A DNA stretch of 64,000 nt from Gonium pectorale (lineage: Eukaryota > Chlorophyta > Chlorophyceae > Chlamydomonadales > Volvocaceae). Of the stretch, positions 46,701 to 57,399 are shown piece by piece. The number at the start of each line of letters is the position of its first letter. Position 1 is the stretch's first letter. Made by a program: the position numbers and the translations under genes. The stretch spans positions 361,058 to 425,057 of the forward strand of contig LSYV01000022.1 in NCBI GenBank assembly GCA_001584585.1, written 5' to 3'. The notes below the pieces were generated by a model that worked only from the letters and a program-made list of their open reading frames with translations, was not told the origin of the DNA and did not search any database.

Positions 46701-48913
46701 CCGTTTCGTCCCCCAGCCTCACCGACGTATACGGCGTGTACAAGGTGGAGACCATCGGCGACTGCTACATGGTGGCGGGGGGGCTGGTGGCGCGGGACGG
46801 GGACGGCTACGGCCGCGCGGTGCGGGGTGAGGGCAACATCGACCCCATGGCGCCGCAGCGCGTGGTGGCCTTCGCGCGGGCCATGCTGGAGGAGGCGGCC
46901 AAGGTGGCGCTGCCAAACACGGGAGAGCCGGTCAAGGTAGGCCGTGGGCGAGAGAAAACTGGGCGTGTGGAGCGGTGGGGCGGCCGGTGCGGAGCCGTCC
47001 CCCGTCTGTGCCCGCAGCGTCGGTCCGCGCTGGCACGCGCCCGGCGGCGCGCGCAGTTCGGCCATGCCCATGCCCATACGGTGCAGCGTACACCATCCTT
47101 TGGAAGCTCTGCCTTGGTAACCGTCCCAAACCAGGAGGGGGTCGGCTCCTCGTGAGCTCCGCCACGCCCTGCTTGCGTCGCAAAGGCGTAAGATCGCAGA
47201 ATGGCGCGACAATTTTGTCGGCGGGCGACATCCGTACCGCTGCCGCCTCGCCCGCAGGTGCGCGTGGGCATCCACAGCGGCCCTGTCGTCAGCGGCGTTG
47301 TGGGGACCAAGATGCCGAGGTTCTGCCTTTTCGGTGAGCGCGCGGCGTTGGGGCGGGGTTTGTGTGGTCGTGTGTAGGAATCTGGGCGCTCGGGGGCGCC
47401 AAGCGGCCAATGTGCTGTGCATGCCGCCGTGCCGTTGACCTACCAGTGGCGTGCCCATGCCTCATTATTGGCGTTTCAAGAAACAAGCCGTTCGGGTCCT
47501 CTCCTTTCCCCTGCCCTCCGGCCGCAGGCGACACGATTAACACTGCCAGTCGCATGGTGGGTGGTGGGCCTTAGGGTGGGGTCGGGCGGGGCAGCATAAA
47601 GGGCCGAGGGGTCAGGCTATCCGGCACCTGGCGGAGGGAGGGCTCCCGTTTCGGCCGTTGCGCTTCGGCGGTTGCGCAGCCGGTCCTGGCGCTTACCCTC
47701 TCCCGCCTGTCCGATCATCCGCCGTCGGGGCGGAGGTGGCCGGCAAGCTAGCCAGGCTACGTGTGCGGACTCGCTGCAGAGTCGCTTCAGGGGTGCCCCA
47801 TGTCTTGCTAGACCCACCGGTCACTAAACGCATTCACCCCACCGGGCGATGGGCTATGTGGACGCCAGCCGCCTCTCATTGCCTGTCCATCTTGCAGTGG
47901 TGGGTGCCTCGCCATGGCCCCAGCTGCATGCCGTATCCTTACGCTCTCCCCGGCCTCACGCGCCACGCATGCTGCACGTGCCTGCGTCGCCCGCAGGAGA
48001 GCATCTCGGTTACCGGCCCCTTGAGCTCTCTGAGCTTCCCTGCGGATTGCTGTCGCACCCGTAAGTGCCCCTCCATGACACGCGCAGGAGAGCACGGGCC
48101 GCCCCGGCGCAGTGCACATCTCCGCCACCACGCGCGGCCTACTGCCTCCCGAGGAGGAGGATCAGGGCTGGGTGCCCACCGGTGGCGTTGAGGTCAAGGG
48201 CAAGGGGCGCATGGACACGGTGAGGGGGCGGCGTGCGCAGCGCAGGCGGTACCTGTCAGGGGTTTCCGCAGGGGTATACGCTTGGCAGGGATAGGACCGA
48301 TGCGTTAGGGACTTCGGTTATGTGAGCACGGCCATTCGGGCGACAGTGGCTCTGGCCCCGTGACCACGCCCACGCTCGGGACTGTGGCGTGGTTTGAACA
48401 TGTAGCTGCGCCAATTGCAGGTTGATCTTGCGGTAACGGGCTGGGCTGGGCTGGGGAGGGACGCAAACCTCTTCGCTTCCAAGCCCCCCTGCTTGTTCTG
48501 CCCCGCTGGCCGTTCCGCGCCCGTACGGCCGCCTTGCGCTCCCATGCTTCCTTGCCCTCACGCTCGGCGCCCCGCACCCCCGCCACCACCCGCCACCACG
48601 CCACCACCCGCGCCCCCCCCCCCGCCCCCAACCGCCACCACGCCATCACCCGCCACTGCGCCCCCAACCGCCCGCGCTGCAGTTCATGTGGTGCCCCCAG
48701 ACACCCGACGCGGGCCGGCAGCGGCGCGACAAGCAGCGCCAAGCCATGTTGCTGGGCACGCTGAGTACTTTGTTGCCCGCCTCGAGCTCGGTGTCGCCGC
48801 CCGCGTCCGGTTGGGGCAGGCGGACGGGCGGGCCGCCGTCCGGGTCGGTGCCCGCCGCCGCGGGGCGAGCTGCGACATCCTCCACCTTCGACGCCACGAC
48901 CACCATGCTCTGA
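37777..48913 (+). CDS. PAS-PAS guanylyl cyclase, copy B (5' end incomplete)
   Basis: Predicted to make cGMP. Exons: 37777-38084, 38420-38493, 38842-38926, 39212-39465, 39687-40092, 40393-41710, 42126-42262, 42694-42774, 43989-45173, 45651-45806, 46159-46210, 46450-46537, 46717-46936, 47258-47333, 47528-47556, 48088-48219, 48683-48913; stop TGA at 48911-48913. The first PAS reads [20 protein letters not shown] through [19 protein letters not shown]. The second opens at [20 protein letters not shown] and closes at [19 protein letters not shown], split by a low-complexity insert of several hundred residues. A linker helix ([20 protein letters not shown]) leads to the catalytic domain, with [23 protein letters not shown] and RFCLFGD/INTASRM: both metal Asp residues, guanine-selecting Glu and Cys, and Asn/Arg are present. 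The coding part shown is about 1,610 residues; no start ATG was found. Inverted paralogue of 4278-13464. Confidence 0.92.
42849..43625. repeat. Three-copy tandem repeat of about 280-350 bp in a cyclase B intron
   Basis: The block CCTAGCCGGCAGCCC (third copy CCTGGCCGGCAGCCC) recurs at about 42850, 43202 and 43480. Each is followed by a related stretch ending in GCTGGGCTGGG- or TTGACCTCCAGAC-like sequence. The units have diverged and also carry GTGTGTGTGT runs. They make this intron (42775-43988) about 1.2 kb long. Confidence 0.7.
43018..43141. repeat. Perfect 22-bp inverted repeat with 80-nt loop
   Basis: Arms 43018-43039 and 43120-43141 are exact reverse complements (CACACACCTGCGGACGGGGA plus GC). 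They lie within the intron 42775-43988 of cyclase B, inside the tandem-repeat region, and could form a long-loop hairpin in the primary transcript. Confidence 0.85.
46012..46041. repeat. 8-bp tandem repeat (GCCTGTAG)n
   Basis: About three and a half units of GCCTGTAG in the cyclase B intron 45807-46158. Confidence 0.8.
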
Positions 48914-51900
48914 GCCCACCGGAGAGGTGCCGTGGGGGAGCGGACTCATGTGCTTGCCCAAGAACGGCGCAACATGGCGCAGCGCCTCGACGCCAACAGC
49001 GCCGTGTTGCATCATAATGGATGTACATGGGCCAGTGCCCCGTACGGCGCACGTTCATCCGTCTCTTGGGGCGGTTGACGGCATGCTTGGGCCGGCTGGG
49101 GCCGACTTGTGCAATAATGATCGCGACGACGAGCAGCTGCGGCAGCTTGTGTGACTGTCAAAAGAAGCATCGAGCCTGATGTGCACCGCCCGTATCGCGT
49201 GCGGGCGCCGTGGCATGCTGTTGGCTGGTCGTGCTATCGGGCGGCTGCGCAGGGCGGCATGCGGTTGCGTGGATAGCGATGAATGCCTTGTGATGACGCG
49301 GACAGTTGTCTGCCGCTCAAGCAGGGATGCGGGATGCAAAGCGGGACGATGGCAGGGAGATGGCGAACGTGGGAATTTTCAATCTGAATTCAAGCTGCGC
49401 CCCAACGGCGACGGTGGTGGGAAGTGGAGATTTGGGTGTGAATGCTGGGCGGGGGTCGCGCGATCCGGGGACTCACAGGCGGTGAGGGTTGAAGCCAGGG
49501 GAGATGGCCGATTGAAGCCATCGTCGCCTCCTGAAGTCCTGGGGGAGATCCCGTCGGAAAAGTGATAATCATGGCGTCTGGGGAAACCTGTTAGATTCTG
49601 ATTGCACAGGTGAGACTGTAGTCCGTGAGGTTGGGTCCCGCGCCCTATGCTGCGTTCTCGGGGAGGAGGCACGGGGAGGAGGTGACTGTGCACACCACGA
49701 GATGCGTTGCGCGGGGCACGTGCAGCGGCGCGTGCTGCCGGTACGGGATGCACACCGAATGGGGCACCGAATGCGCGCGGGATTGCTGCCTTGTGCGTGC
49801 ATTACGCCGAATCTTCCAAATTTGACCCGATTTTTGCCTGCTGCGTGTTTATGTGTATGTGTTGTGGCCGCCTCGCGTATGCCATGCGGCGCCGCGCTGT
49901 GCGCCTCGGGATCCTGGTCTGTGATACCGGGGCTTGCGACGGGGGCCGTGTTCGCTTGTGTTTGGGCCGCCCACATGTTCCCTCTGTTGTGTTTACCGGT
50001 TTGCTGACAGCAGCGGGGCCGCTGTCGTCGTCACGAAGCTTTACAAGAACAGCGGCAGCCCGACTGACTGCCGTAGTGCTGGCATGGTGCACGCTGAGGC
50101 ATCATTCGGTTCTGATATGTTTTATACGTAGACCCGAAAACGCAGGGCTCGGGAGAAACGCCCCTTTGGGGCACGATCGGGTGCCTACCCCCGCGGCCCC
50201 CTGATCTGCACTTCACCCTGATTTGTGCTAGGCGGCCGGTCCACTGACCGGCGTCATTGAACTGCGTACGCGATGGCCCGGCTGCACCCAGCAGGCTCCC
50301 CGACGCCCGACGCGGCGGCCGGTCACGTTTGGCGGCGGCCCGTAACCCGCACTGCACGCGCCCCTGTTGTACTGAGTTAGTATTGATTCCGCTAATTGTT
50401 GCGTCGCAACATTGCTGCAGCTGCGGCGCGAAGATGGCAGCGCACTGTTGACTTGACACCGTGATTGGTGCGGACTTCTCCGGTGTGCCGGGTGCCGGGT
50501 GCATGGGGTCCCGCGAGCTTCGCCGTTGCTCTTGCAGCGCGTCGAGCGGGCAGCTCCTTGTGGCACGCCACGAGGGCCACCACCTGGGGCGTCACCTGGA
50601 CCTGTCTAATTGAGGACCAGCTGCAAGGCGCAAAGCCGTTTTAATGAGCACCGCGGCGAGTGTTTTCGGATAGGAGTGCCGCCAGCCTTTGCAGTCGCGA
50701 CCCCCCATCTGTATGTAAAACGTTGCCTGGTCGTCTGGAGATCCTTGCAGCTTTTGAGTGGTTGCCCCGCTGCATCGCAATTTTGTGCCCTGGCGGCAGC
50801 ATGGTGGACTGGCGTTGGCGTCGGTGCTTTTGGGGGCGAGTAGCGCCCGCTCGTTGTCTCTCGGTTCGTATTCGTCTTCGTTGTGATTTTTAAGGGGGAG
50901 GAGCGGATGCGGGAAGGGACTTAACCTGCCCGCGGCCTCCGGTCCTTGCAAACGGCAGTCTGCACAGCGGGTTCTGATGCCGGGAGAACTCCAAGGAGGG
51001 TGTCTTCGGATTCTTGTTCCCCCAGTTCTGCCTGCCTGCGGCTCCGGCGCGTTTGCCCTCACAGGCGTGGGAGAGGTCCATAGCAGCACGGGCTTGACAG
51101 CAGTACTGAAATGGATGCGGGCCGATGCAAACACGAGAGCTCCTGGTATGGATTATGGCGTAGCAAAGAGCATGGGGATGGCCTCAATAGGTTGCGGTTG
51201 CGGTGGGCCATGGATGCTGTGACGGAGTTGGGTGGGTTCAGGCTACCCGTCTTATGCTGCGGCCGTCGCGTTAGGGCGTTTGTGCGCTGCAGCCAAGTGG
51301 CGGGGGCGAGTCGGGCAGTGCCCTCTTGAGGGATGTCCGAACGCTGCTGCTGTGTGCCTGTTGTATCGGCAGTCGGCGAGCTGCCTGTCGGGCGCGGCGG
51401 ACTGAGCTGCTGCCCCACGCCGCCCCGGGAGGGCGATGCATGCATATTGGTGGGCTACTCTGTTATCAAATGGACACGCCCTGACACAAAAGGTTGTAAA
51501 CCGCAGGTGGGGAGCCACACCTTCGGGCGTGTATGGCCGTAGAGGCGGGCTCCCTCTTTCTGTGCAGGTTTCTCTTTTTTCACACCTGTACGGACAAAAA
51601 CACACGCAGCGNNNNNNNNNNNNNNNNNNNNTCCCCGTTTCTGGTTTCTTTTTTAGTGGCGTGCCGTGGCGTGGGTGCATCCGGGAGGGCTTGGGAGGGG
51701 CCAGATCGTCAACCACTCCCAAGGTGCCCCATACCCCAGCCTCAGGCGCCATCCAAAAGTGGGCTGTGGGCACCCCGTGCCGGAGCCGTACGGCCGTACA
51801 GTGCAACAGGCCAACAGGACGACGCGGCAGCGCTTCCCATGGGCACACAGTACCAAATCACAAAATATGATTTCAGGCTTCTAGGTAGACGAGCAAGAAC

Positions 51901-52073
51901 ACTGGGACGCAGTGCACATTCGGCCTTCGGCGGTTGCAGATGGGTAGCGCGAATACAACGCCAAATGCAGCTCCATCATCATAAGCATTAGCCTGGGCAC
52001 TGGGTACCTCAGTAAACCCAACAAGAGTCACAGAGAGGCGATACTTGTGACAGGGTTGTTGCTTGCCCAAAGC
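48914..52073. other. Cyclase B 3' flank and PPPDE gene 5' flank
   Basis: No supported coding exon. TGTAA motifs on the + strand at 50714-50718 and 51495-51499 are candidate 3' ends for cyclase B, but both are far (1.8 and 2.6 kb) from its stop. The promoter of the PPPDE gene should lie toward the right end, near or across the gap at 51612-51631. Confidence 0.4.
51612..51631. other. Assembly gap (20 N)
   Basis: Twenty Ns, the same size as the gap at 23939. It lies about 440 bases before the start codon of the PPPDE gene. Confidence 0.99.
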
Positions 52074-55000
52074 ATGCAGGTGTCGCTGAACGTTTACGAT
52101 GTGAGTAACGTGATAGTGTACTTCTGCTGCTCGAACTCCCTGCCTGCGCGTTCGAATCGTCATTCTGAACTTGTGAACCTGTGCATTTGCAGGTCACGAA
52201 TACGAGCAGCGACAATACAAATGGCATGATTCTGCGACTGAATAGCATAACGCGCGAGCTGAACATCGGCGGAGTGGTGAGTCCGGGCTCGCGAACCCCA
52301 CCTGCCCTTCCCCCGCCCAACCCCACCGACTCGCTGCACGCCCCCGTGCACTCTGTAACGCTCATACGCTTCCATACACAATTGATTATGTTTGGAGTCA
52401 TCGCTTAATCACCGTGCCGGACCCGCGAACCGTGCCCCCACCGCTGTGCTGGCACAGTTCCACGGAGCGGTGGAGATTGACGGCTTGGAATGGAGCTTTG
52501 GATACTGCGAAAGGTATCCGTGCCTTGCCTGCAGGCTGCGGGCATTCGTCGCGGGACGCCGTCTGTTGGTTGGGGCCTTGCACGCACTCGGGATGGCTCT
52601 TTGTTGGCGCACAGGCCGGCGCATCCGCAACAGTCCATTGCTACCCTTTGCCTAACGTCCCTTGCCTCCCGCGTGCCCCCTGTGCACACCACCACCCCTG
52701 CCCGGCACCTCCGGCGCCTGCGGCCGTGCAGCGGCTCCGGGGTGTACGCCTGCCACGCGCGGAGCAACTCCATGTACACATTCAGGTGGGTGGTGGAGAA
52801 GACGAGGGGAGACGGGTCACAAATTGTGGCACCAGACCGCAGTGGCACCAGACCGCAGTGGAAGAGCTTCTGGCGGTCTTAAAGTCGTGATGACATGTGT
52901 TCCTGGCGATGTCAGCGCGGATGAATTCTTGTGGCGTGCCTCACCGGAGAGCTGCGCACGCCGCAGGGAGAGCATCGAGCTTGGCGTGACGCGCCGCAGC
53001 CGTCACGAGGTGGGTCGTGGCCCGGGGGGTGGCGGGGGCGGGGGACGGGGCGCCGCGGGCATCACAGGGGCGGCGCGGCGCGGGATGCGGGGCGCGCATG
53101 CCCGCGCAGGCCTTGAGCACCGTGCGGTGCGCAGCAGCCGTGGAGGACACCGCTGAGGTGCCTGGGCGATGGCCCTGCGCGGGTCGCAGCGCAGTCGCGA
53201 GCGGGTTAACACGGCAGGCGAACTGCTGCTTTTAGTTGCAGATGCGGTTGGGCGTTGATCTGATGGCGCCGGGCGGTAGCCGTTGGCCGTCGGGCGCCGC
53301 CTGATGCCATGAGCCTGGCGTCGTTTGGTCCAGGGGGGAGGGCGTGAACTGGCGCCAAGCTGAGGTCCGTGCATGTTACGGGTACGGTACCGTTACTCCT
53401 TGAGCATCCCCACAAAGGAACCGCTACTCCATGCCGGGGCTGTAGACACGCCTTTCGGGCCCTGCCCGCACCCCGCCGCTGCCGATGGTGTCCAGATCAA
53501 GGAGATCATTGGCCGCCTCAAGCGCGAGTGGCAGGGCACCACCTATGACCTGCTGCAGCGCAACTGCTGCCACTTCTGCGAGGAGCTGTGCGCCCTGCTC
53601 GGGGTGGGCAGCCCACCAGGTGCGGTCTGCCGGGGAACGCGACGAGTGCGGTCGGTCGGGGCGTAACGCACGGACGCTGGATTGCAGTGGGGGCGAAAGA
53701 TCCTGAAGAGGGCCTTGGGGTACCGAAGTGGCGGTGAAACAAAACGACGCATACGGCGAGCTTAAGCGCGAAAGTGATGGTGTCGTTGTAGGACCCAGCT
53801 CCGGAGGTAGTCGAAGGGGTGATGTCCCTGCATTTTAGTCGGCGGCGGGGTGTGTGTGCCAAAAGGCATGCGGAGCCTGCGGAGGACGCCGCGTGTAATG
53901 ATCGACTGGGCCAGTGAGGGTCATACGTGGCTGTTTCATCCCACCTCGTGCATGCCGACGGGCAGCGAGATGCTAGGGGGGTGCTGTACCTGCCCGGGTA
54001 GCGGCACGGCGTGCATGGGCTTGGGGCGTTTGCGGCCACGCCGCGCAGATTGTTGAGCCTTTGAATCGCGAGCGCTCATCTGAAGTGGAGGGGTACGCAC
54101 GGCCCATGGGTTCGCACCGCCGACTCGGATCCAGGCGCGCCCGCTCATCCCAGCACCCATGCGACTGGCGCCAGTAGGAACCCCCGCCCTGCTGCTCCCT
54201 CTGCCGCGCAGCCTGGCTAAACCGCTTCGCGCAAGGCGCGGACGCAACAGTCAAGTTCACCAACGAAGCATCGGCCTGGGTGAGCCCCGATGTCGCCGGC
54301 GAGGCCTCGCGGGCGTTGGGGGGGCTGACTCGTTCCGTTGAACGGGCCGGGAGGGTTGGCGGGCGCGGCTGCTGCTTTCAAGCGGACTGCCTGCCGAATG
54401 CCCGTCAGCGGCTGAACGGAGCATGGTGGTTGGGAGGGCCGACCAGCGCCATTGCTCGCGATCGGGCCCAATCTGGGCTGGCGTGGTGTCTCCAACTCTA
54501 TCCGTCGCGTCAGTTCGAGGCCACTACCGGCGCTGCAGGAGCGATGCACGTCGACCCCACGTGGCTCGAAGCCTCGAACCATTTCCACGGCTACGTGCAT
54601 ACCGGTGCTCGGGCCGCCCGTGCTGGCCTCATGGGTGCGCGCCGACCGGCTCCATGCTGACACCCCGCGCTACGCCCCCCCTCCCCACCCCACCCCATCC
54701 AAACCCCATCCCGCCCGTGCCGCAGTTCAAGCGGCTGAGCAGCAACGTCTCCATCACCGCGCAGCAGAACGCCGCCTGGCTGCGCGACATGCTCCTCTCC
54801 GTGCAGCGCTCCGGCTCCTCGGACACGCTGGACTCGGGCCTCGACGACCAGGGGATGCCCCTGCCCGCCAACCCCCTCTACGCCGGCCTCGTCGCCCGCG
54901 GGCGGATCGCCCCGGGCGAGGACGGGCTGCCGGCCGGGTCGCCACAGGGGCTCCGCGCCGGCGGCATATCTCCGGAGTTCGGCTCCGGGACCTCCCGGAT

Positions 55001-56109
55001 GGACGCGTCGGCCTCCTCCGGGCCGTGGCGGCAGGGAAGCCGGCTGCCGGTCCTTTCCCCGCAGCAGCAGCAGCAGCAGCAGCAGCCGAGCGCGGGTACA
55101 GGTACGGGGCCTGGCGCGGCAGGCAGCGCTGGCGGGCCCTGCCTGCCGTCGTCCTCTTCGGCCACCTCGGCGCCGGGGTCGCCCTCGGGGCTTGGGGTCC
55201 GGGAGGCGGTGCAGACGCACTCGGCGCGTTTCGCATCGTCGATGCGGAGCAAGCTGCAGGAGCTGGAGGCCACGGCCGGCGACGGGACGAAACAGTTCCT
55301 GGTAGGCGGGGTGCGCGGGCGGGGCGTGCGTGGGCCCCCGCCAATCTTGCTGGGCTCGCGATTCGCGACTATTCCGGGCTCTACGCGCCATGGAGGGGGA
55401 GGAGGGCCCGGGCCTGCTTGCGCCGCCTTGCGCCGCTGGCAGCATGTGCTCTAGGCGAGTCAGCCAAGTAGCTGCGGTGATGTCCTGCTCGGAACGACAG
55501 CAGGCGGTTGGCGATGAGCTTGCATGTGGTTTGGGGCGCCGCTCTCATAGCCGTACGTCGTGCGTGCCTCGCGGCCTCATGATCTCGGTAAACCGCTCTC
55601 GGGCTCGCGCTCGTGCAAAGACCCTATCCCCTTGCAGTCCTACATGGTATCGCGGGGTATCGCGGTGTTTGGAGCCGGGTGTTGTTGACTTCCCAGTCCC
55701 ACCTCCTCAACCGCCTCGGAGCCTGAAAAGCACGACACCTTCAGCGCGCGAAACCTGTTCCTCCCCGCCTGTCCCGCAGTTTGGGCTTATCAAGACCCGT
55801 CAGTCCCGGTTGGGCGACGACGAGCCGCCGCCCTGCGAGCTATCCGGCGACAGCAGCGGCCCCACCCCGGATGCGGCCCGATGCGGCGGGGCGGCTGCGG
55901 ACGGTACCGCGGCGGCCCATGCGCCGCCCATGCCCCAGGTGATCAGCCACTCCCTCCTGCCCGCGGACGTTGTCGGCTCTACATCGTTGGATGGCTCCGC
56001 CGCGGTGCCGGGCGCGTCCCCGTCGGCAGGCGGGCGAGCGGGCGCACCACCCCTGTCCGGAATGGGCTCGGGCGGGCACGCGAGCACCACCCATCTCCTG
56101 GACATGTAG
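52074..56109 (+). CDS. PPPDE (DeSI-type) cysteine isopeptidase with disordered C-terminal tail
   Basis: Thiol peptidase of the PPPDE superfamily; animal members remove SUMO or ubiquitin. Exons: 52074-52100, 52193-52276, 52458-52513, 52732-52785, 52967-53009, 53496-53619, 54212-54279, 54726-55301, 55780-56109; 453 residues, all phases matching. The domain covers residues 2-135: MQVSLNVYD, then LNSITRELNIGGVFHGAVEI, WSFGYCE, GVYACHARSNSMYTF and TYDLLQRNCCHFCEELC. The catalytic pair is His39 (VFHGAVEI) and Cys112 (first Cys of RNCCHFCEEL), both present. Residues 136-152 (ADATVKFTNEASAW) continue helical, then residues 153-453 are Ser/Pro/Gly/Ala-rich with eight Gln in a row near 265-272. The family is usually only about 150-250 residues, so the tail is an extension. 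ATG 52074 is the usual start just before the first beta strand. Confidence 0.93.
53732..53830 (-). repeat. Short dispersed repeat (SINE-like), copy 3
   Basis: Minus-strand, nearly full copy of the element at 17201-17299, with GGGACATCACCCCTTCGACT, GAGCTGGGTCCTACAACGAC and ACCATCACTTTCGCGCTTAA. It lies antisense in the intron 53620-54211 of the PPPDE gene. Confidence 0.65.
55062..55085 (+). repeat. CAG repeat encoding eight glutamines
   Basis: Eight CAG codons in the disordered tail of the PPPDE protein, exon 54726-55301. CAG expansions in low-complexity tails are common in volvocine proteins and vary between strains. Confidence 0.9.
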
Positions 56110-57384
56110 GGATTGGGGAGTGCGGGTGGGGAGTGATTCCCGCATCGGAGTGCGCGATTGGACAGCGAACTGGGTGGCCGTGAGCGCTGCGGGCGTGTGT
56201 ATGATGGTGATGGTCGCCGGCGCGTGAAGAGGGGCGTGGCCCACCTGCACCTGCAACTGCAAGCACGTATGCGGGCGTGGGGGTTGCACGCGCGCGCGGG
56301 GGCAACGCATATCAGCTCTCCGGGTGGCGCGGTCGCGACGGGTGCGGGTACGGGGTGGCGGGAGACCGGGGGGAGGGCGTTGGAGGGACGGGGAGGAAGC
56401 CACGAGAGCAACCATACTTGTCGACGCCCCGGGCTGGGCGGCCATCGAGCGGGATCGGAGCGGGCCCGGTGCAACAGACCCGAGCCTGCGGTAGAGCTTC
56501 CACAGCAGCGACGTGGTTGAAGGCTGTGCTCGTGTGTTATCCAGCCCGCAGGGGCCCCTCCCGGTTCGAGTAACCTTTTCGAGACGCTACAGCGATCCTG
56601 TTGGTGGGCTCCGGCGCGGGGTCGTCTGCAGAGCGTGCGCGGGCATTGGATGGTTGCGGCCACCGTGGGGTCAGTTCCGATGGGCCCTGGGCCCGGTATG
56701 CGGGCTTGCACAATGGAGGGGCGGGTAGGGTGTCGGGAGCTGCGTGCCCGGGCGAGCGGCGCCGGCCATCCCGACGTTGGCCTGCGGAGCCCTGGTCCAT
56801 GGCTCGCGGTGGGGGTTCCTGCGTGTCTCCCTTTCGCGTCGCCGTGATCCTGGCGCGCCGTGGGCCTGGCATGATGGAGTCGGAACGGGGGTGGTTGGCA
56901 TTTGCAGAGATTAAGCGTGATGACGCTGCTATCCTGCCATTACGGTGCATACGTTGGAGTTTGGACAAAAGGTTCGCAGCGATGGTGGATGCGGATGCGT
57001 TGTTGACGCGGTGGCTGAAGAGGCACTGAGGGCTTGTGAGGAGAGCGGCTGCATGGTTGGAGCGCCGCAAGGTGGCTTGCGGACTGGGGTCGCGAGCGTG
57101 CGTGGTGGGGCCAGTGCTTCTGCTGCGGTGGCTGCCAACACTTGTGTAGCCTCACGCCCGCACACGTCCTCGGCTCACCTTGCGTGCCCCACCCATGAGT
57201 CGCTGTGGGCGGTCTTGCATTAGGCACTTGGTCCCGGCAACAGATGTTACAGGTACCCGGTGTGGCCAGGTGTAGATGGTGAGTAGTCCGTCTGAGGGCA
57301 TAGCTCCCTCCCAGGCAAGCCAGCGACTCCCAGACGTCAACGACACCCCGCCCATGGCGCTTCATGCCGAGGGCGTGTGGGGAA

Positions 57385-57389
57385 TGTAA
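57385..57389 (+). terminator. Candidate TGTAA poly(A) signal, PPPDE gene
   Basis: TGTAA about 1.28 kb after the stop codon at 56109, at the end of a G-rich stretch without supported exons. This fits a long volvocine 3' UTR covering 56110-57400. Confidence 0.5.
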
Positions 57390-57399
57390 AGGACGTTGC

